Assembly: GCA_964492245.1 (NCBI GenBank)
Contig: CAZBJJ010000035.1
Coordinates: 1-21,507, forward strand
Reading direction: 5' to 3'
DNA length: 21,507 bases
Origin: CAZBJJ01 sp964492245
Lineage (GTDB): Bacteria > Spirochaetota > Spirochaetia > Treponematales > Breznakiellaceae
Below the pieces are notes generated by a model, which had not been told where the DNA came from, did no database searches, and saw only the letters and a list, made by a program, of their open reading frames with translations. A program made the position numbers and the translations under genes. Each line of letters opens with the position of its first letter. The first letter of the stretch is position 1. Shown here piece after piece: positions 12,512-20,072 of this stretch.

Positions 12512-13666
12512 ATGGATATTTTTAATCTGGATTTAGACTGGGCAATTTTGGCCACACCCGACTGTCCTGCGGCAGAAGAGCTTGCCTTGGGAATAATGCA
12601 CCTACGCTCGCTTACCGGCCTAGCCCCTAAACGCCCGCCCATTTTAGACGCCACGGGCCCTGCACCCGAGGCCGAGCGACCTATATTCGTGGTCAATTGC
12701 GAAATGGACCACCCCGAAGGCCCCGAGGGGGTTTTGCAGGGCTTTGCCTGGCGAACCGGCATTGATCGCGTCGAGCTCTATGGCGACAGTCGCCACGGTC
12801 TTATGAACGGTATTGGCAATTTTTTACAATCGTTGGGCCTTTTTTGGCCAAAACCTGGCGAAAACGCCATTCTATCTCCCTCTGTAAGCCCTTTAGAAAA
12901 GGGGAAAATTCCGCTTGCCCTGCGAAACCAGCGCCGGGAAAGTGGGCCTAGTAGGAAGGCCTTTGCCCTGCCCATTGCCATCTGTGCCCGCTGGGGGCGC
13001 ACCGAAGGGGTGCGCTATGGCGTGGAGATCTTAGAATGGGCTGCCCGCATTGGCTTCGATGCTGTCTTGGTGCTCACCGACGACCGCGCCTTTGGCATTA
13101 AAAAACCGGGCCTGCTTGCCAATTCGGATGCACTGTGGGAAAAAATTGCCCCCCAGATGGGCCATACTGCTCGGCGCTTGGGCATAAGCTTGGAAAAAGG
13201 TGGGCGGTGTATGAACCGCTTTGTGCCGCGCAAGCGCTTTTCCCACAAAAAAGATTGGAACCGCATGGTAAATGGCAAACGCAGAGCGGACTTCAATTTT
13301 TGTCCTACAAATCCCGATGCCCTGGCTGCCGTTGCCTCCTTGGCCCTTGAGCGCATTTTAAAATTTCCCGATGCTGATGTCTTTCATATTCACGGTTCGG
13401 GAAGCGATTTTGACCAATGGTGCCAATGCCCCAGTTGTCGCGCCTTTAGCCCCCCCGAGCAGGAACTTTTAGCCTTAAACGCCATTGCCGACCGGCTTTT
13501 GGAGGCCGGTCTAAACACCACCCTGGCCCTACCGGAGCACCTCGACGAAAGCACTAACTCTGGCGCCATAAAGCCTTCTGTCCTCGTCAAATCCCGACCT
13601 GTCCAATTAATTGCAGAGGATGCCGCCGGTTTTGAGGCTGTAATTAAACAGGCTCTTAAATTGTAG
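12512..13666 (+). CDS. Short DUF4838 / GH67N-like glycosidase-related protein
   Basis: A 384-residue protein without a signal peptide, so cytoplasmic. Residues 1-110 resemble the N-terminal alpha/beta domain of GH67/GH20 enzymes (PAAEELALGIMHLRSLTGL.., VELYGDSRHGLMNGIGNFL, LGLFWPKPGE). Residues 150-345 look like part of a TIM barrel of the DUF4838 type, including FHIHGSGSDFDQWCQCPSC with its CxCPxC cluster followed by EQELLALNAIADRL. DUF4838 proteins are typically much longer; here the chain ends soon after the Cys motif and 49 nt later GH95 begins, so it is a natural short form or a truncated one. Activity is unknown; action on uronic- or amino-sugar glycosides is a guess. GC-rich codon use, unlike the GH95 gene behind it. 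No Shine-Dalgarno at ATG 12512. Confidence 0.65.
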   Translation: MDIFNLDLDWAILATPDCPAAEELALGIMHLRSLTGLAPKRPPILDATGPAPEAERPIFVVNCEMDHPEGPEGVLQGFAWRTGIDRVELYGDSRHGLMNGIGNFLQSLGLFWPKPGENAILSPSVSPLEKGKIPLALRNQRRESGPSRKAFALPIAICARWGRTEGVRYGVEILEWAARIGFDAVLVLTDDRAFGIKKPGLLANSDALWEKIAPQMGHTARRLGISLEKGGRCMNRFVPRKRFSHKKDWNRMVNGKRRADFNFCPTNPDALAAVASLALERILKFPDADVFHIHGSGSDFDQWCQCPSCRAFSPPEQELLALNAIADRLLEAGLNTTLALPEHLDESTNSGAIKPSVLVKSRPVQLIAEDAAGFEAVIKQALKL

Positions 13667-13715
13667 ACCAATTTTAGGATAAAGAAGCTTAATTAACGAG
13701 AGGACGGTACAGACA

Positions 13716-16139
13716 ATGAGCACCTACAACGATTTAGAACTCTGGTATAATGAGCCTGCAGAGGATTGGAATTCTGCCCTCCCCCTTGGCAACGGCCGCC
13801 TTGGCGCTATGGTCTTTGGCAATATAAGGCGTGAACGCATACAACTGAACGAAGAAAGCATGTGGTATGGAGGCGCAAGGGATAGAATAAACCCCAGCGC
13901 AAAAGAGGCTTTTCCAAAAGTGCGGCAACTTTTGACCGAAGGTAAAATTGCTCAAGCAGAGGGACTTGTTCTTGATGCAATGGTGGGAACTCCGGAAAGC
14001 CAGGGCCATTATTTACCCTTAGGGGATCTTTTTATTGATTTCGATCATGGTGAACAAGAAACACCTTGGTATCTGAATACAATTCAAAACCCCGATATTC
14101 AAGACCGCTTTTCTTCAGCTAAAAATATAAGCGGATATCGTCGCAGTCTTGACCTTAGAACGGCGACAAGCAGGCTTGAATACCGCTGGGAAGATAGGAC
14201 ATTTATCCGCGAGTGTTTTATTTCCAGCGAGTACCAAGTTATGGTACTACATCTGCAATGCGACGAAACCGGTGGCATCAACTGTTCGCTAAAACTCGAA
14301 CGCGACAGGCTCTTACATGCCACTGGTCCCTGGAGCTCTGAGCAAGGCGTACAGAAAACAATCAATGGCGCAAATGGCATTTACCTGTTGGGCAATTGCG
14401 GAGGAACTGCTGGTAGCGATTTTTTTACCGCTCTTGCCGCATCGATCGAAGGCGACGAAGGCAAAATTTCTGTCTGTGGAGATACTTTAAAAATTAAACA
14501 TGCCACCCAGGTTAACCTCTATTTTGCTGGCGAGACCAGTTATCGGCCTGGAAACATTCAAAAACGGGCACAAGAAAGAATTTCCGCAGCCCTAGGTGCA
14601 GGCTTCGGGAAACTAAGGCAGGCCCATATAAAAGACTGGCAAGCTATTTTTGAGCGAGCCGATTTTGCATTGGATATTAAAGACTCCTGCCTAAAAAAAT
14701 TTAGCAACATCCCATTGAATCAGCGACTTAAGACTTTGCAAAATGATGCAAGCGATCAAGAGGATCTATTCACCCTATATTGGCACTTTGGCCGATACCT
14801 GCTTATGTCTTCTAGCCGTCCTGGCTGCCTTCCGGCAAATTTACAGGGAATTTGGAACGATAGCTTTCACCCGCCTTGGGGATCTAAATATACCATAAAC
14901 ATCAATACACAAATGAATTATTGGCCAGCAGAAGCTTGTAACTTAGCTGAGTGCCACCAGCCACTGTTTGACCATATTGAACTTATGCTGCCTCGTGGAC
15001 AAAAAGTTGCCAGAGAAATGTACGGAATGCGGGGGTTTATGGCCCATCATAATACCGACATCTATGGCGACTGCGCACCTCAGGATACCTGGATTCCTGC
15101 AAGTCTCTGGCCCACCGGGGCCGCCTGGCTCTGTCTGCATCTCTTTGAGCACTGGGAGTATTCGTTTGACGATGTTTTTCTAAAGCGAGCATGGCCTCTT
15201 TTGCGCGAAGCCAGCCTGTTTTTTTTAGATTACCTGGAAGAGGATGAACAGGGCCAACTGATTACCAGCCCTTCCGTCTCGCCAGAAAACACATACCGCC
15301 TTCCCACCGGTGAGGTTGGCTCTCTGTGTAGGGGGCCTTCGATGGATAGCCAGATAATTCGAGCTCTGTTTAATGCAACTATTACAAGTTTTAACGCCCT
15401 TGCCCCTGTAACGCGCTTGCTGCCCGAAGAGTATTCCGATTTTATTGACGACCTAAAAAAATCCATCGCCAAACTGCCGGCAATTGAAACCGATAAAGAG
15501 GGTCGCATTAAGGAATGGGCAGAGGAATATGAAGAACTGGAACCTGGGCATCGGCATATATCACACCTTTTAGCCCTTCATCCAACTCAGCAAATAGATC
15601 GGCACGATACTCCAGAACTTGCCAATGCAGCTCGAAAAACATTGGAGGGCCGTCTTTCCCATGGCGGCGGGCACACTGGCTGGAGCCGGGCTTGGATTGT
15701 AAATTTCTATGCTAGACTGGGCGATGGCGATAAGGCTCACGAAAATCTTTTGGCACTATTAAAGAATTCTACCCAGCCTAATTTTTTTGATACTCATCCT
15801 CCATTCCAAATTGATGGCAACTTTGGAGGTTCTGCCGGCATTACCGAGTTACTTTTACAGTCAAAAATTTTGCAACATCCTGTTTTCGATGGTTCTTCTA
15901 TTTCTAAGGCAGAGCCTCGAGTACGGTTAGAGCTTTTACCAGCTCTTCCAAAGGCATGGCCCGATGGCAAGGCGCGAGGGCTGCGAGCGCGTGGAGGGCT
16001 AGAGGTATCGATGGTCTGGAATGCAGGAAAACTGACAAGTGCATCCATCAAGGCATCCAGGCACATTAAAATTGAACTTATGCATAACGGCTCTTATACC
16101 ATGTTCAATCTTTCTGCGGGCCAGGTCCAAATTATTTAA
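13716..16139 (+). CDS. GH95 alpha-L-fucosidase (inverting)
   Basis: Hydrolyses alpha-1,2-linked L-fucosides (or alpha-L-galactosides in some members) with inversion. The 807-residue length is typical. The N-terminal beta domain opens with the hallmark WNSALPLGNGRLGAMVFGN and LNEESMWYGG. The (alpha/alpha)6 barrel carries the catalytic set expected from Bifidobacterium AfcA: N395 and N397 in TININTQMNYWPAE, general acid E600 in KEWAEEYEELEPGHRHISH, and D700 in PFQIDGNFGGSAGITELLLQ. No signal peptide, so it should act on imported oligosaccharides such as fucosylated xyloglucan fragments or host glycans. GAGAGGA precedes the ATG, and the gene follows the DUF4838-like gene by 49 nt, probably as one operon. 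Codon use is more AT-rich than the gene before it, suggesting separate acquisition. Confidence 0.93.
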   Translation: MSTYNDLELWYNEPAEDWNSALPLGNGRLGAMVFGNIRRERIQLNEESMWYGGARDRINPSAKEAFPKVRQLLTEGKIAQAEGLVLDAMVGTPESQGHYLPLGDLFIDFDHGEQETPWYLNTIQNPDIQDRFSSAKNISGYRRSLDLRTATSRLEYRWEDRTFIRECFISSEYQVMVLHLQCDETGGINCSLKLERDRLLHATGPWSSEQGVQKTINGANGIYLLGNCGGTAGSDFFTALAASIEGDEGKISVCGDTLKIKHATQVNLYFAGETSYRPGNIQKRAQERISAALGAGFGKLRQAHIKDWQAIFERADFALDIKDSCLKKFSNIPLNQRLKTLQNDASDQEDLFTLYWHFGRYLLMSSSRPGCLPANLQGIWNDSFHPPWGSKYTININTQMNYWPAEACNLAECHQPLFDHIELMLPRGQKVAREMYGMRGFMAHHNTDIYGDCAPQDTWIPASLWPTGAAWLCLHLFEHWEYSFDDVFLKRAWPLLREASLFFLDYLEEDEQGQLITSPSVSPENTYRLPTGEVGSLCRGPSMDSQIIRALFNATITSFNALAPVTRLLPEEYSDFIDDLKKSIAKLPAIETDKEGRIKEWAEEYEELEPGHRHISHLLALHPTQQIDRHDTPELANAARKTLEGRLSHGGGHTGWSRAWIVNFYARLGDGDKAHENLLALLKNSTQPNFFDTHPPFQIDGNFGGSAGITELLLQSKILQHPVFDGSSISKAEPRVRLELLPALPKAWPDGKARGLRARGGLEVSMVWNAGKLTSASIKASRHIKIELMHNGSYTMFNLSAGQVQII

Positions 16140-16147
16140 ATATAGGG

Positions 16148-16153
16148 TATACT
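16148..16153 (+). promoter_or_regulatory. -10 box of sir2, possibly leaderless
   Basis: TATACT ends 7 nt before the sir2 ATG and 8 nt after the GH95 stop codon. No Shine-Dalgarno is seen in the gap, and the -35 is poor. The arrangement matches the slyX and 12512 starts. Confidence 0.4.
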
Positions 16154-16160
16154 CATCAAT

Positions 16161-16901
16161 ATGAATAAAAATTTTGATGAGCTTATACAGGCCGTGTGCG
16201 ATGCAAAACATCTCGTTGCATTTACGGGAGCGGGGGTCAGCACGCTTTCGGGAATTCAGGATTTTAGGGGCAAAAATGGCCTGTATAAAACGATGGATGC
16301 CGACCGTATGTTCAGTCTTGAGCTTTTTATACGGGAGCCAGAGGTTTACTATAATTTGGCAAAGGATTTTATCTATGGCCTACAGGATTTCAAGCCTTCT
16401 ATTGTGCACCAGGTGTTGGCAAAGCTTGAACAGCGTACATTTCTTAAATCGCTTATCACCCAGAATGTCGATATGCTCCATTCCAAGGCGGGGAATCGCC
16501 AGGTTTTAGAAATTCATGGGAGTCCGGCCAAACATTACTGCATTGGCTGCAAGCGCGAAAAGAGCTTTAAGGAGATTGCCTGCATTGTGCGCAGGGGCGA
16601 GTTGCCACTTTGCGAGGCCTGTAAAAAGCCGTATAAGCCAGATATTGTGTTTTTTGGCGAAAACCTTCCGCTGGATACTATAAATGCCGCGGTTACCGAG
16701 GCAAAAAAAGCGGACCTTATGCTTGTACTGGGCTCGAGCCTTGTGGTTCAGCCTGCAGCGAGTCTGCCACACTATTGCCTAGAAGCCGGGGGCAAACTCG
16801 TTATCGTAAACGATCAGGCCACTCCCCTCGACGCCCACGCCTTCCTGCGCTACCACGACTTAAATTCTGCCTTCGAATTTCTTCTGGCTGCGCTAGACTA
16901 G
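16161..16901 (+). CDS. cobB: Sir2-family NAD-dependent protein deacylase
   Basis: Removes acyl groups from lysines using NAD, giving nicotinamide and O-acyl-ADP-ribose; bacterial CobB acts on acetyl-CoA synthetase and other enzymes. The 246-residue, cytoplasmic protein has the Rossmann motif GAGVSTLSGIQDFRG (23-37), TQNVDMLH (100-107), catalytic H119 in EIHG, a zinc site formed by C127, C130, C151 and C154, and GSSLVVQPAA (191-200). The near-universal GIPDFRG is GIQDFRG here (Q33 for Pro). Residues Y and R that define a desuccinylase pocket are not evident. The start is ATG 16161, with a -10 box 7 nt upstream and no Shine-Dalgarno. It follows GH95 by 21 nt but seems to have its own promoter. 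Confidence 0.92.
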   Translation: MNKNFDELIQAVCDAKHLVAFTGAGVSTLSGIQDFRGKNGLYKTMDADRMFSLELFIREPEVYYNLAKDFIYGLQDFKPSIVHQVLAKLEQRTFLKSLITQNVDMLHSKAGNRQVLEIHGSPAKHYCIGCKREKSFKEIACIVRRGELPLCEACKKPYKPDIVFFGENLPLDTINAAVTEAKKADLMLVLGSSLVVQPAASLPHYCLEAGGKLVIVNDQATPLDAHAFLRYHDLNSAFEFLLAALD

Positions 16902-16920
16902 TACATCGAATCTTTCACCT
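16896..16920 (-). repeat. 25-bp dispersed motif, right copy (inverted partner of 12443-12467)
   Basis: Read on the minus strand it gives AGGTGAAAGATTCG then ACTAGT, matching the left copy at about 21 of 25 positions. It overlaps the last codons and stop of sir2, so part of the match is under coding constraint, which makes the resemblance either more striking or coincidental. Confidence 0.6.
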
Positions 16921-17213
16921 AGCTTTCGAAGCCAATCCTTCAAACTCGCTCGGGCAAACTGGGGTTTAATTGCCACTTCCATGTTTGTCAAGGTTTTAAA
17001 CAGCCTCGCCCAACAGGCATAACACACATATTTTGCCTGTATAGACATAATATAGTAAGGTAATATTGAATTGTCATTGAAGCCAATTTTTCATATTCCC
17101 ATTAATGAGGTATATTAACCACTTCTTTTCACACCTAGATTTTTTGACAAACTTAGTATATTTTAATAATGATGTCTTATAATGTACCAATTAGAATGAA
17201 TTAGGGGGTTGTT
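16902..17213. other. Intergenic transition zone, sir2 to restriction-modification cassette
   Basis: There is no supported gene. The first 110 bp have host-like composition. An ACAGGCA/TGCCTGT inverted pair lies at 17013-17040, after which the sequence turns sharply AT-rich up to the cassette. The change of composition probably marks the left edge of the transferred segment. The cassette promoter lies at 17144-17183. Confidence 0.6.
17144..17183 (+). promoter_or_regulatory. Promoter region of the restriction-modification cassette
   Basis: A consensus TTGACA at 17144-17149 is followed by TAATAAT-like -10 candidates at 17164-17172 and a consensus TATAAT at 17178-17183. The first pair has normal spacing; the perfect TATAAT is too far from TTGACA (28 bp) and would need another -35. 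Two overlapping starts are possible. The first methylase begins about 30 bp downstream. Confidence 0.55.
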
Positions 17214-18101
17214 TTGACATCAGCGCAACACATCCAAATGGTTAAGAATATTCTTTCTCCTGGCAGATATTATAATGATATTTTGGCATCAATATCAAAG
17301 CCCCAAAATTATATAAAACCATTTTATTCTGATACCTTTAACAATGTTTTTAATGGAGATTGCCTAGAAATTTTATCTAAACTGCCTGACAATAGTATAG
17401 ATATGATTTTTGCAGATCCTCCCTATCTTCTCTCTAATGATGGTTTTACTTGCCAGAACGGCAGAATGGTTAATGTTAATAAAGGAAAATGGGATAAGAG
17501 CAAAGGTTTTGAAAATGACGAAATTTTTCATAATAATTGGATTCAGGCCTGTAAAAAAGTATTAAAACCTGAAGGCACCATTTGGATAAGCGGGACATAC
17601 CATAGTATATTCCAATGTGGCTACCTGTTACAAAAAAATGACTTTCATTTGCTAAATGATATCTCATGGTTTAAACCAAATGCTGCGCCCAATTTAAGTT
17701 GTCGTTTTTTTACGGCCTCACATGAGACACTTTTATGGGCACGTAAGCAAAAGAAAGCAAAGCACACTTTCAATTATGAGCCTATTAAAAATGGGAATTT
17801 CCCCGAAGACAAACTAAAGAAACAGAACACTCAAATGCGTTCTGTGTGGTCAATCCCCACACCAGCCATCGCAGAAAAAGAATTTGGTAAACATCCAACT
17901 CAAAAACCAATTGCATTATTAAAACGTATAGTTTTAGCATCTACTAAAGAAAATGATATTATATTGGACCCTTTTAATGGAAGCGGGACAACAGGGGTCG
18001 CTTCTTCTCTTCTGGGCAATAGATATTATATTGGCATAGAATTAGAACGAGAATATTGTATAATTTCAAAGAAAAGGCTTAAAAAAATAAATACACAATA
18101 G
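17214..18101 (+). CDS. dpnA: Beta-class N6-adenine DNA methyltransferase (DpnA/M2.DpnII-like)
   Basis: Transfers methyl from S-adenosylmethionine to adenine, probably in GATC. The 295-residue product has catalytic DPPY (68-71, inside MIFADPPYLLS) before the SAM motif DPFNGSGTTG (252-261), the order that defines beta-class enzymes. PNLSCRFFTASHETLLWARK, the RSVWSIPTP segment and KHPTQKP are also typical. In the pneumococcal DpnII system the corresponding DpnA also methylates single-stranded DNA and helps transforming DNA survive; whether that applies here is inference. The TTG start at 17214 follows a GGGGG Shine-Dalgarno; ATG 17238 is the alternative. First gene of an AT-rich three-gene cassette. 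Confidence 0.85.
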   Translation: MTSAQHIQMVKNILSPGRYYNDILASISKPQNYIKPFYSDTFNNVFNGDCLEILSKLPDNSIDMIFADPPYLLSNDGFTCQNGRMVNVNKGKWDKSKGFENDEIFHNNWIQACKKVLKPEGTIWISGTYHSIFQCGYLLQKNDFHLLNDISWFKPNAAPNLSCRFFTASHETLLWARKQKKAKHTFNYEPIKNGNFPEDKLKKQNTQMRSVWSIPTPAIAEKEFGKHPTQKPIALLKRIVLASTKENDIILDPFNGSGTTGVASSLLGNRYYIGIELEREYCIISKKRLKKINTQ

Positions 18102-18111
18102 GAAGTAAGCA

Positions 18112-18165
18112 ATGAACACACAGGGTAGAAAATACTTTTATCAACAACCTGTTTGTCAGTTTTAA
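18112..18165 (+). CDS. Possible 17-residue leader ORF between methylase and endonuclease
   Basis: ATG at 18112 with AGGAAG 6 nt upstream opens 17 codons (MNTQGRKYFYQQPVCQF) and stops at 18163-18165, 17 nt before the endonuclease ATG. Its Shine-Dalgarno begins on the last base of the methylase stop codon. It could couple or dampen endonuclease translation, or be chance. I know of no family for it. Confidence 0.3.
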   Translation: MNTQGRKYFYQQPVCQF

Positions 18166-18182
18166 TAATTAAGGAGCTTAAA

Positions 18183-19085
18183 ATGAATAAACATTTAACA
18201 GATATTTTAAATTTATCGAGCGACGATCAGCTTTTTGAATATATTACAAAAACATTTAGAGATAAAATTACAACTCTTTCGTGGTTTGTAGATTGGGAAA
18301 AAGTAACTAACAACGTAAGAGACATCGAATTGTCCCTTAACATAATGAACTATTTAATAGGGAAAGAAAATTTTGTTAATGATTTAACTTTATTAATCTT
18401 AAAAAATCCTTTTATCGTTGAAGCTTTTCCAATATTAATTGCAACGCGAGAAAAAGAAATTGAAGTATTAACTAATTTGGAAGATCTAGAATCTAAAAAA
18501 TTTAATTTTTTCAAAAATAATTATTCTCACGAAGAAGCCACTGATCTGGCTTGTTTTCTACGAGATACTGGCTTTGCAAATATGGTAGTTAATAAAAACA
18601 TTAAAAACTTTGTGGATTATGTATATGGTGTAGAAGTAGGACTAGATACAAATACAAGGAAAAATCGAAGTGGTAAAATGATGGAAAACATTTGTGAACA
18701 GCTTATTTACGCGCACTGCAAAAAAACAAACCATGAATTCATAGCTCAGGCCGATAAAAATAAAATTGCGAATCAATGGGGCGTTAATATTGAAATGGAT
18801 AAATCTGATAGAAAAATCGATTTTGCAATAAAAGGCAACAAAAATATATATCTGGTTGAAGTTAATTTTTATAGTGGGGGAGGGTCTAAATTAAAATCTA
18901 CAGCAACAGAATATTGTGAAATGTATAATAGATATAAATCGCAAAATTTTGAGTTTATCTGGATAACAGATGGCGCAGGCTGGAAAAGCACGTTAAAACC
19001 TTTGCGTGAATATTTTAATAAAGCCGATTATCTTATTAATATAGCAATGCTAAAAAACAAAATTTTAGAAAAAATAATCCAATAG
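18183..19085 (+). CDS. dpnB: Type II restriction endonuclease, DpnII/MboI family (GATC)
   Basis: Predicted to cut unmethylated GATC. At 300 residues it has the family's length. The N-terminal helical half has SWFVDWEKVTNNVRDIELSLNIMNYLIG (33-60) and AFPILIATR (81-89). The C-terminal nuclease half carries the family signature: E168 in GKMMENICE, D213 in KIDFAIKG, then E226-V-N228-FYSGGGSKLKS and FIWITDGAGW (259-267). The catalytic Lys of PD-(D/E)XK is replaced by Asn (E-V-N), as I recall for DpnII relatives (ETN). ATG 18183 follows an AAGGAG Shine-Dalgarno; the open frame from 18153 includes the leader. It lies between two methylases, which keeps endonuclease expression tied to protection. Confidence 0.87.
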   Translation: MNKHLTDILNLSSDDQLFEYITKTFRDKITTLSWFVDWEKVTNNVRDIELSLNIMNYLIGKENFVNDLTLLILKNPFIVEAFPILIATREKEIEVLTNLEDLESKKFNFFKNNYSHEEATDLACFLRDTGFANMVVNKNIKNFVDYVYGVEVGLDTNTRKNRSGKMMENICEQLIYAHCKKTNHEFIAQADKNKIANQWGVNIEMDKSDRKIDFAIKGNKNIYLVEVNFYSGGGSKLKSTATEYCEMYNRYKSQNFEFIWITDGAGWKSTLKPLREYFNKADYLINIAMLKNKILEKIIQ

Positions 19086-19115
19086 ACATTTATTCACAAG
19101 GGAGGAATTTTATAT

Positions 19116-20009
19116 ATGAAAAATAAACCAATTAAGCCTTTTTTAAAATGGGCCGGGGGAAAAGGCCAATTAATCAATGTGATTAAACAATATTACCCAA
19201 AAGAATTGGGTAAAACTATTAATAAATATGCCGAGCCCTTTATCGGTGGTGGTGCCCTATTATTTGATGTGTTGAGCCAACATTATCATTTAGATGTCTA
19301 TATCAGTGATACAAATGCGGAACTCATTAATACCTACCGAATTCTTCGGGATAAACCAAAAATGCTTATTTTAATGCTCAAAGATATTCAATCTGATTAT
19401 CTTTCTTTGGACATTGAATCTCGCAAAAACTTTTATTATGAAAAGCGAAAACACTTTAATTTTCTTAAAAGTAAAGGAGATTTAGGAATCGAAGTAGCTG
19501 CTTTGTTTATTTTTTTGAACAAAACTTGTTTTAATGGCCTTTATCGGGTTAATTCTAAAGGTGAATTTAATGTGCCTATGGGGGCCTATAAAAATCCTTT
19601 AATATGTGACGATAAAAATCTTAGGAATGTTTCTGATGCTTTGCAAAATGCTAATATTATTTGTGGTGATTATAAGGAATCTAACAACTATATTGATAGC
19701 AATACCTTTGCTTATTTCGATCCTCCCTATCGACCTCTTACTAAAACATCAAGTTTTAATTCTTATACAGAAAACATTTTTGACGATGAAGAACAAGTTA
19801 AACTCGCAAATTACATAGATCAGCTATCCGATAGAGGTGCATATATAATTGCTAGTAACTCTGATCCTAAAAACACAGATCCAAACGACAATTTTTTTGA
19901 TGAACTTTACACAAAATTACATATAAAAAGAATTCCTGCTTTTAGAATGATTAATAGCAAAGCAAATTTGCGAGGTGAAATTAACGAGTTGTTACTATTC
20001 AGTTTTTGA
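19116..20009 (+). CDS. dpnM: Dam-family (D12, alpha-class) N6-adenine methyltransferase, DpnM-like
   Basis: Methylates adenine in double-stranded GATC and protects the host from the neighbouring endonuclease. The 297-residue protein has the Dam/DpnM signatures in alpha-class order: KPFLKWAGGKGQL (7-19), AEPFIGGGALLF (39-50, SAM site), ISDTNAELINTYR, FLNKTCFNGLYRVNSKGEFNVPMGAY (recognition region) and catalytic FDPPYRPLT with DPPY at 202-205. The ATG is preceded by GGGAGG and lies 30 nt after the endonuclease stop. It is the last gene of the cassette, followed by a 13-bp inverted repeat before the convergent glyS. If it is expressed, the genome should be resistant to DpnII and cut by DpnI. Confidence 0.92.
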   Translation: MKNKPIKPFLKWAGGKGQLINVIKQYYPKELGKTINKYAEPFIGGGALLFDVLSQHYHLDVYISDTNAELINTYRILRDKPKMLILMLKDIQSDYLSLDIESRKNFYYEKRKHFNFLKSKGDLGIEVAALFIFLNKTCFNGLYRVNSKGEFNVPMGAYKNPLICDDKNLRNVSDALQNANIICGDYKESNNYIDSNTFAYFDPPYRPLTKTSSFNSYTENIFDDEEQVKLANYIDQLSDRGAYIIASNSDPKNTDPNDNFFDELYTKLHIKRIPAFRMINSKANLRGEINELLLFSF

Positions 20010-20024
20010 CAACTTTTTATTCTC

Positions 20025-20063
20025 CGAAAATTTCACCTATCCCAAACAGGGGTGAAATTTTCG
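20025..20063. repeat. 13-bp perfect inverted repeat between the cassette and glyS
   Basis: CGAAAATTTCACC (20025-20037) and GGTGAAATTTTCG (20051-20063) form a strong stem with a 13-nt loop between two convergent genes. It may end transcription from both sides, but neither strand has a T-tract after the stem, so it is not a standard intrinsic terminator. It also coincides with the right-hand change from AT-rich to host-like composition. Confidence 0.75.
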
Positions 20064-20072
20064 AAGGAATAG

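Noticed and set aside
20025..20063. Standard intrinsic terminator between dpnM and glyS
   Set aside because: The stem is perfect but neither strand has a following T-tract, so I list it as an inverted repeat of uncertain role.
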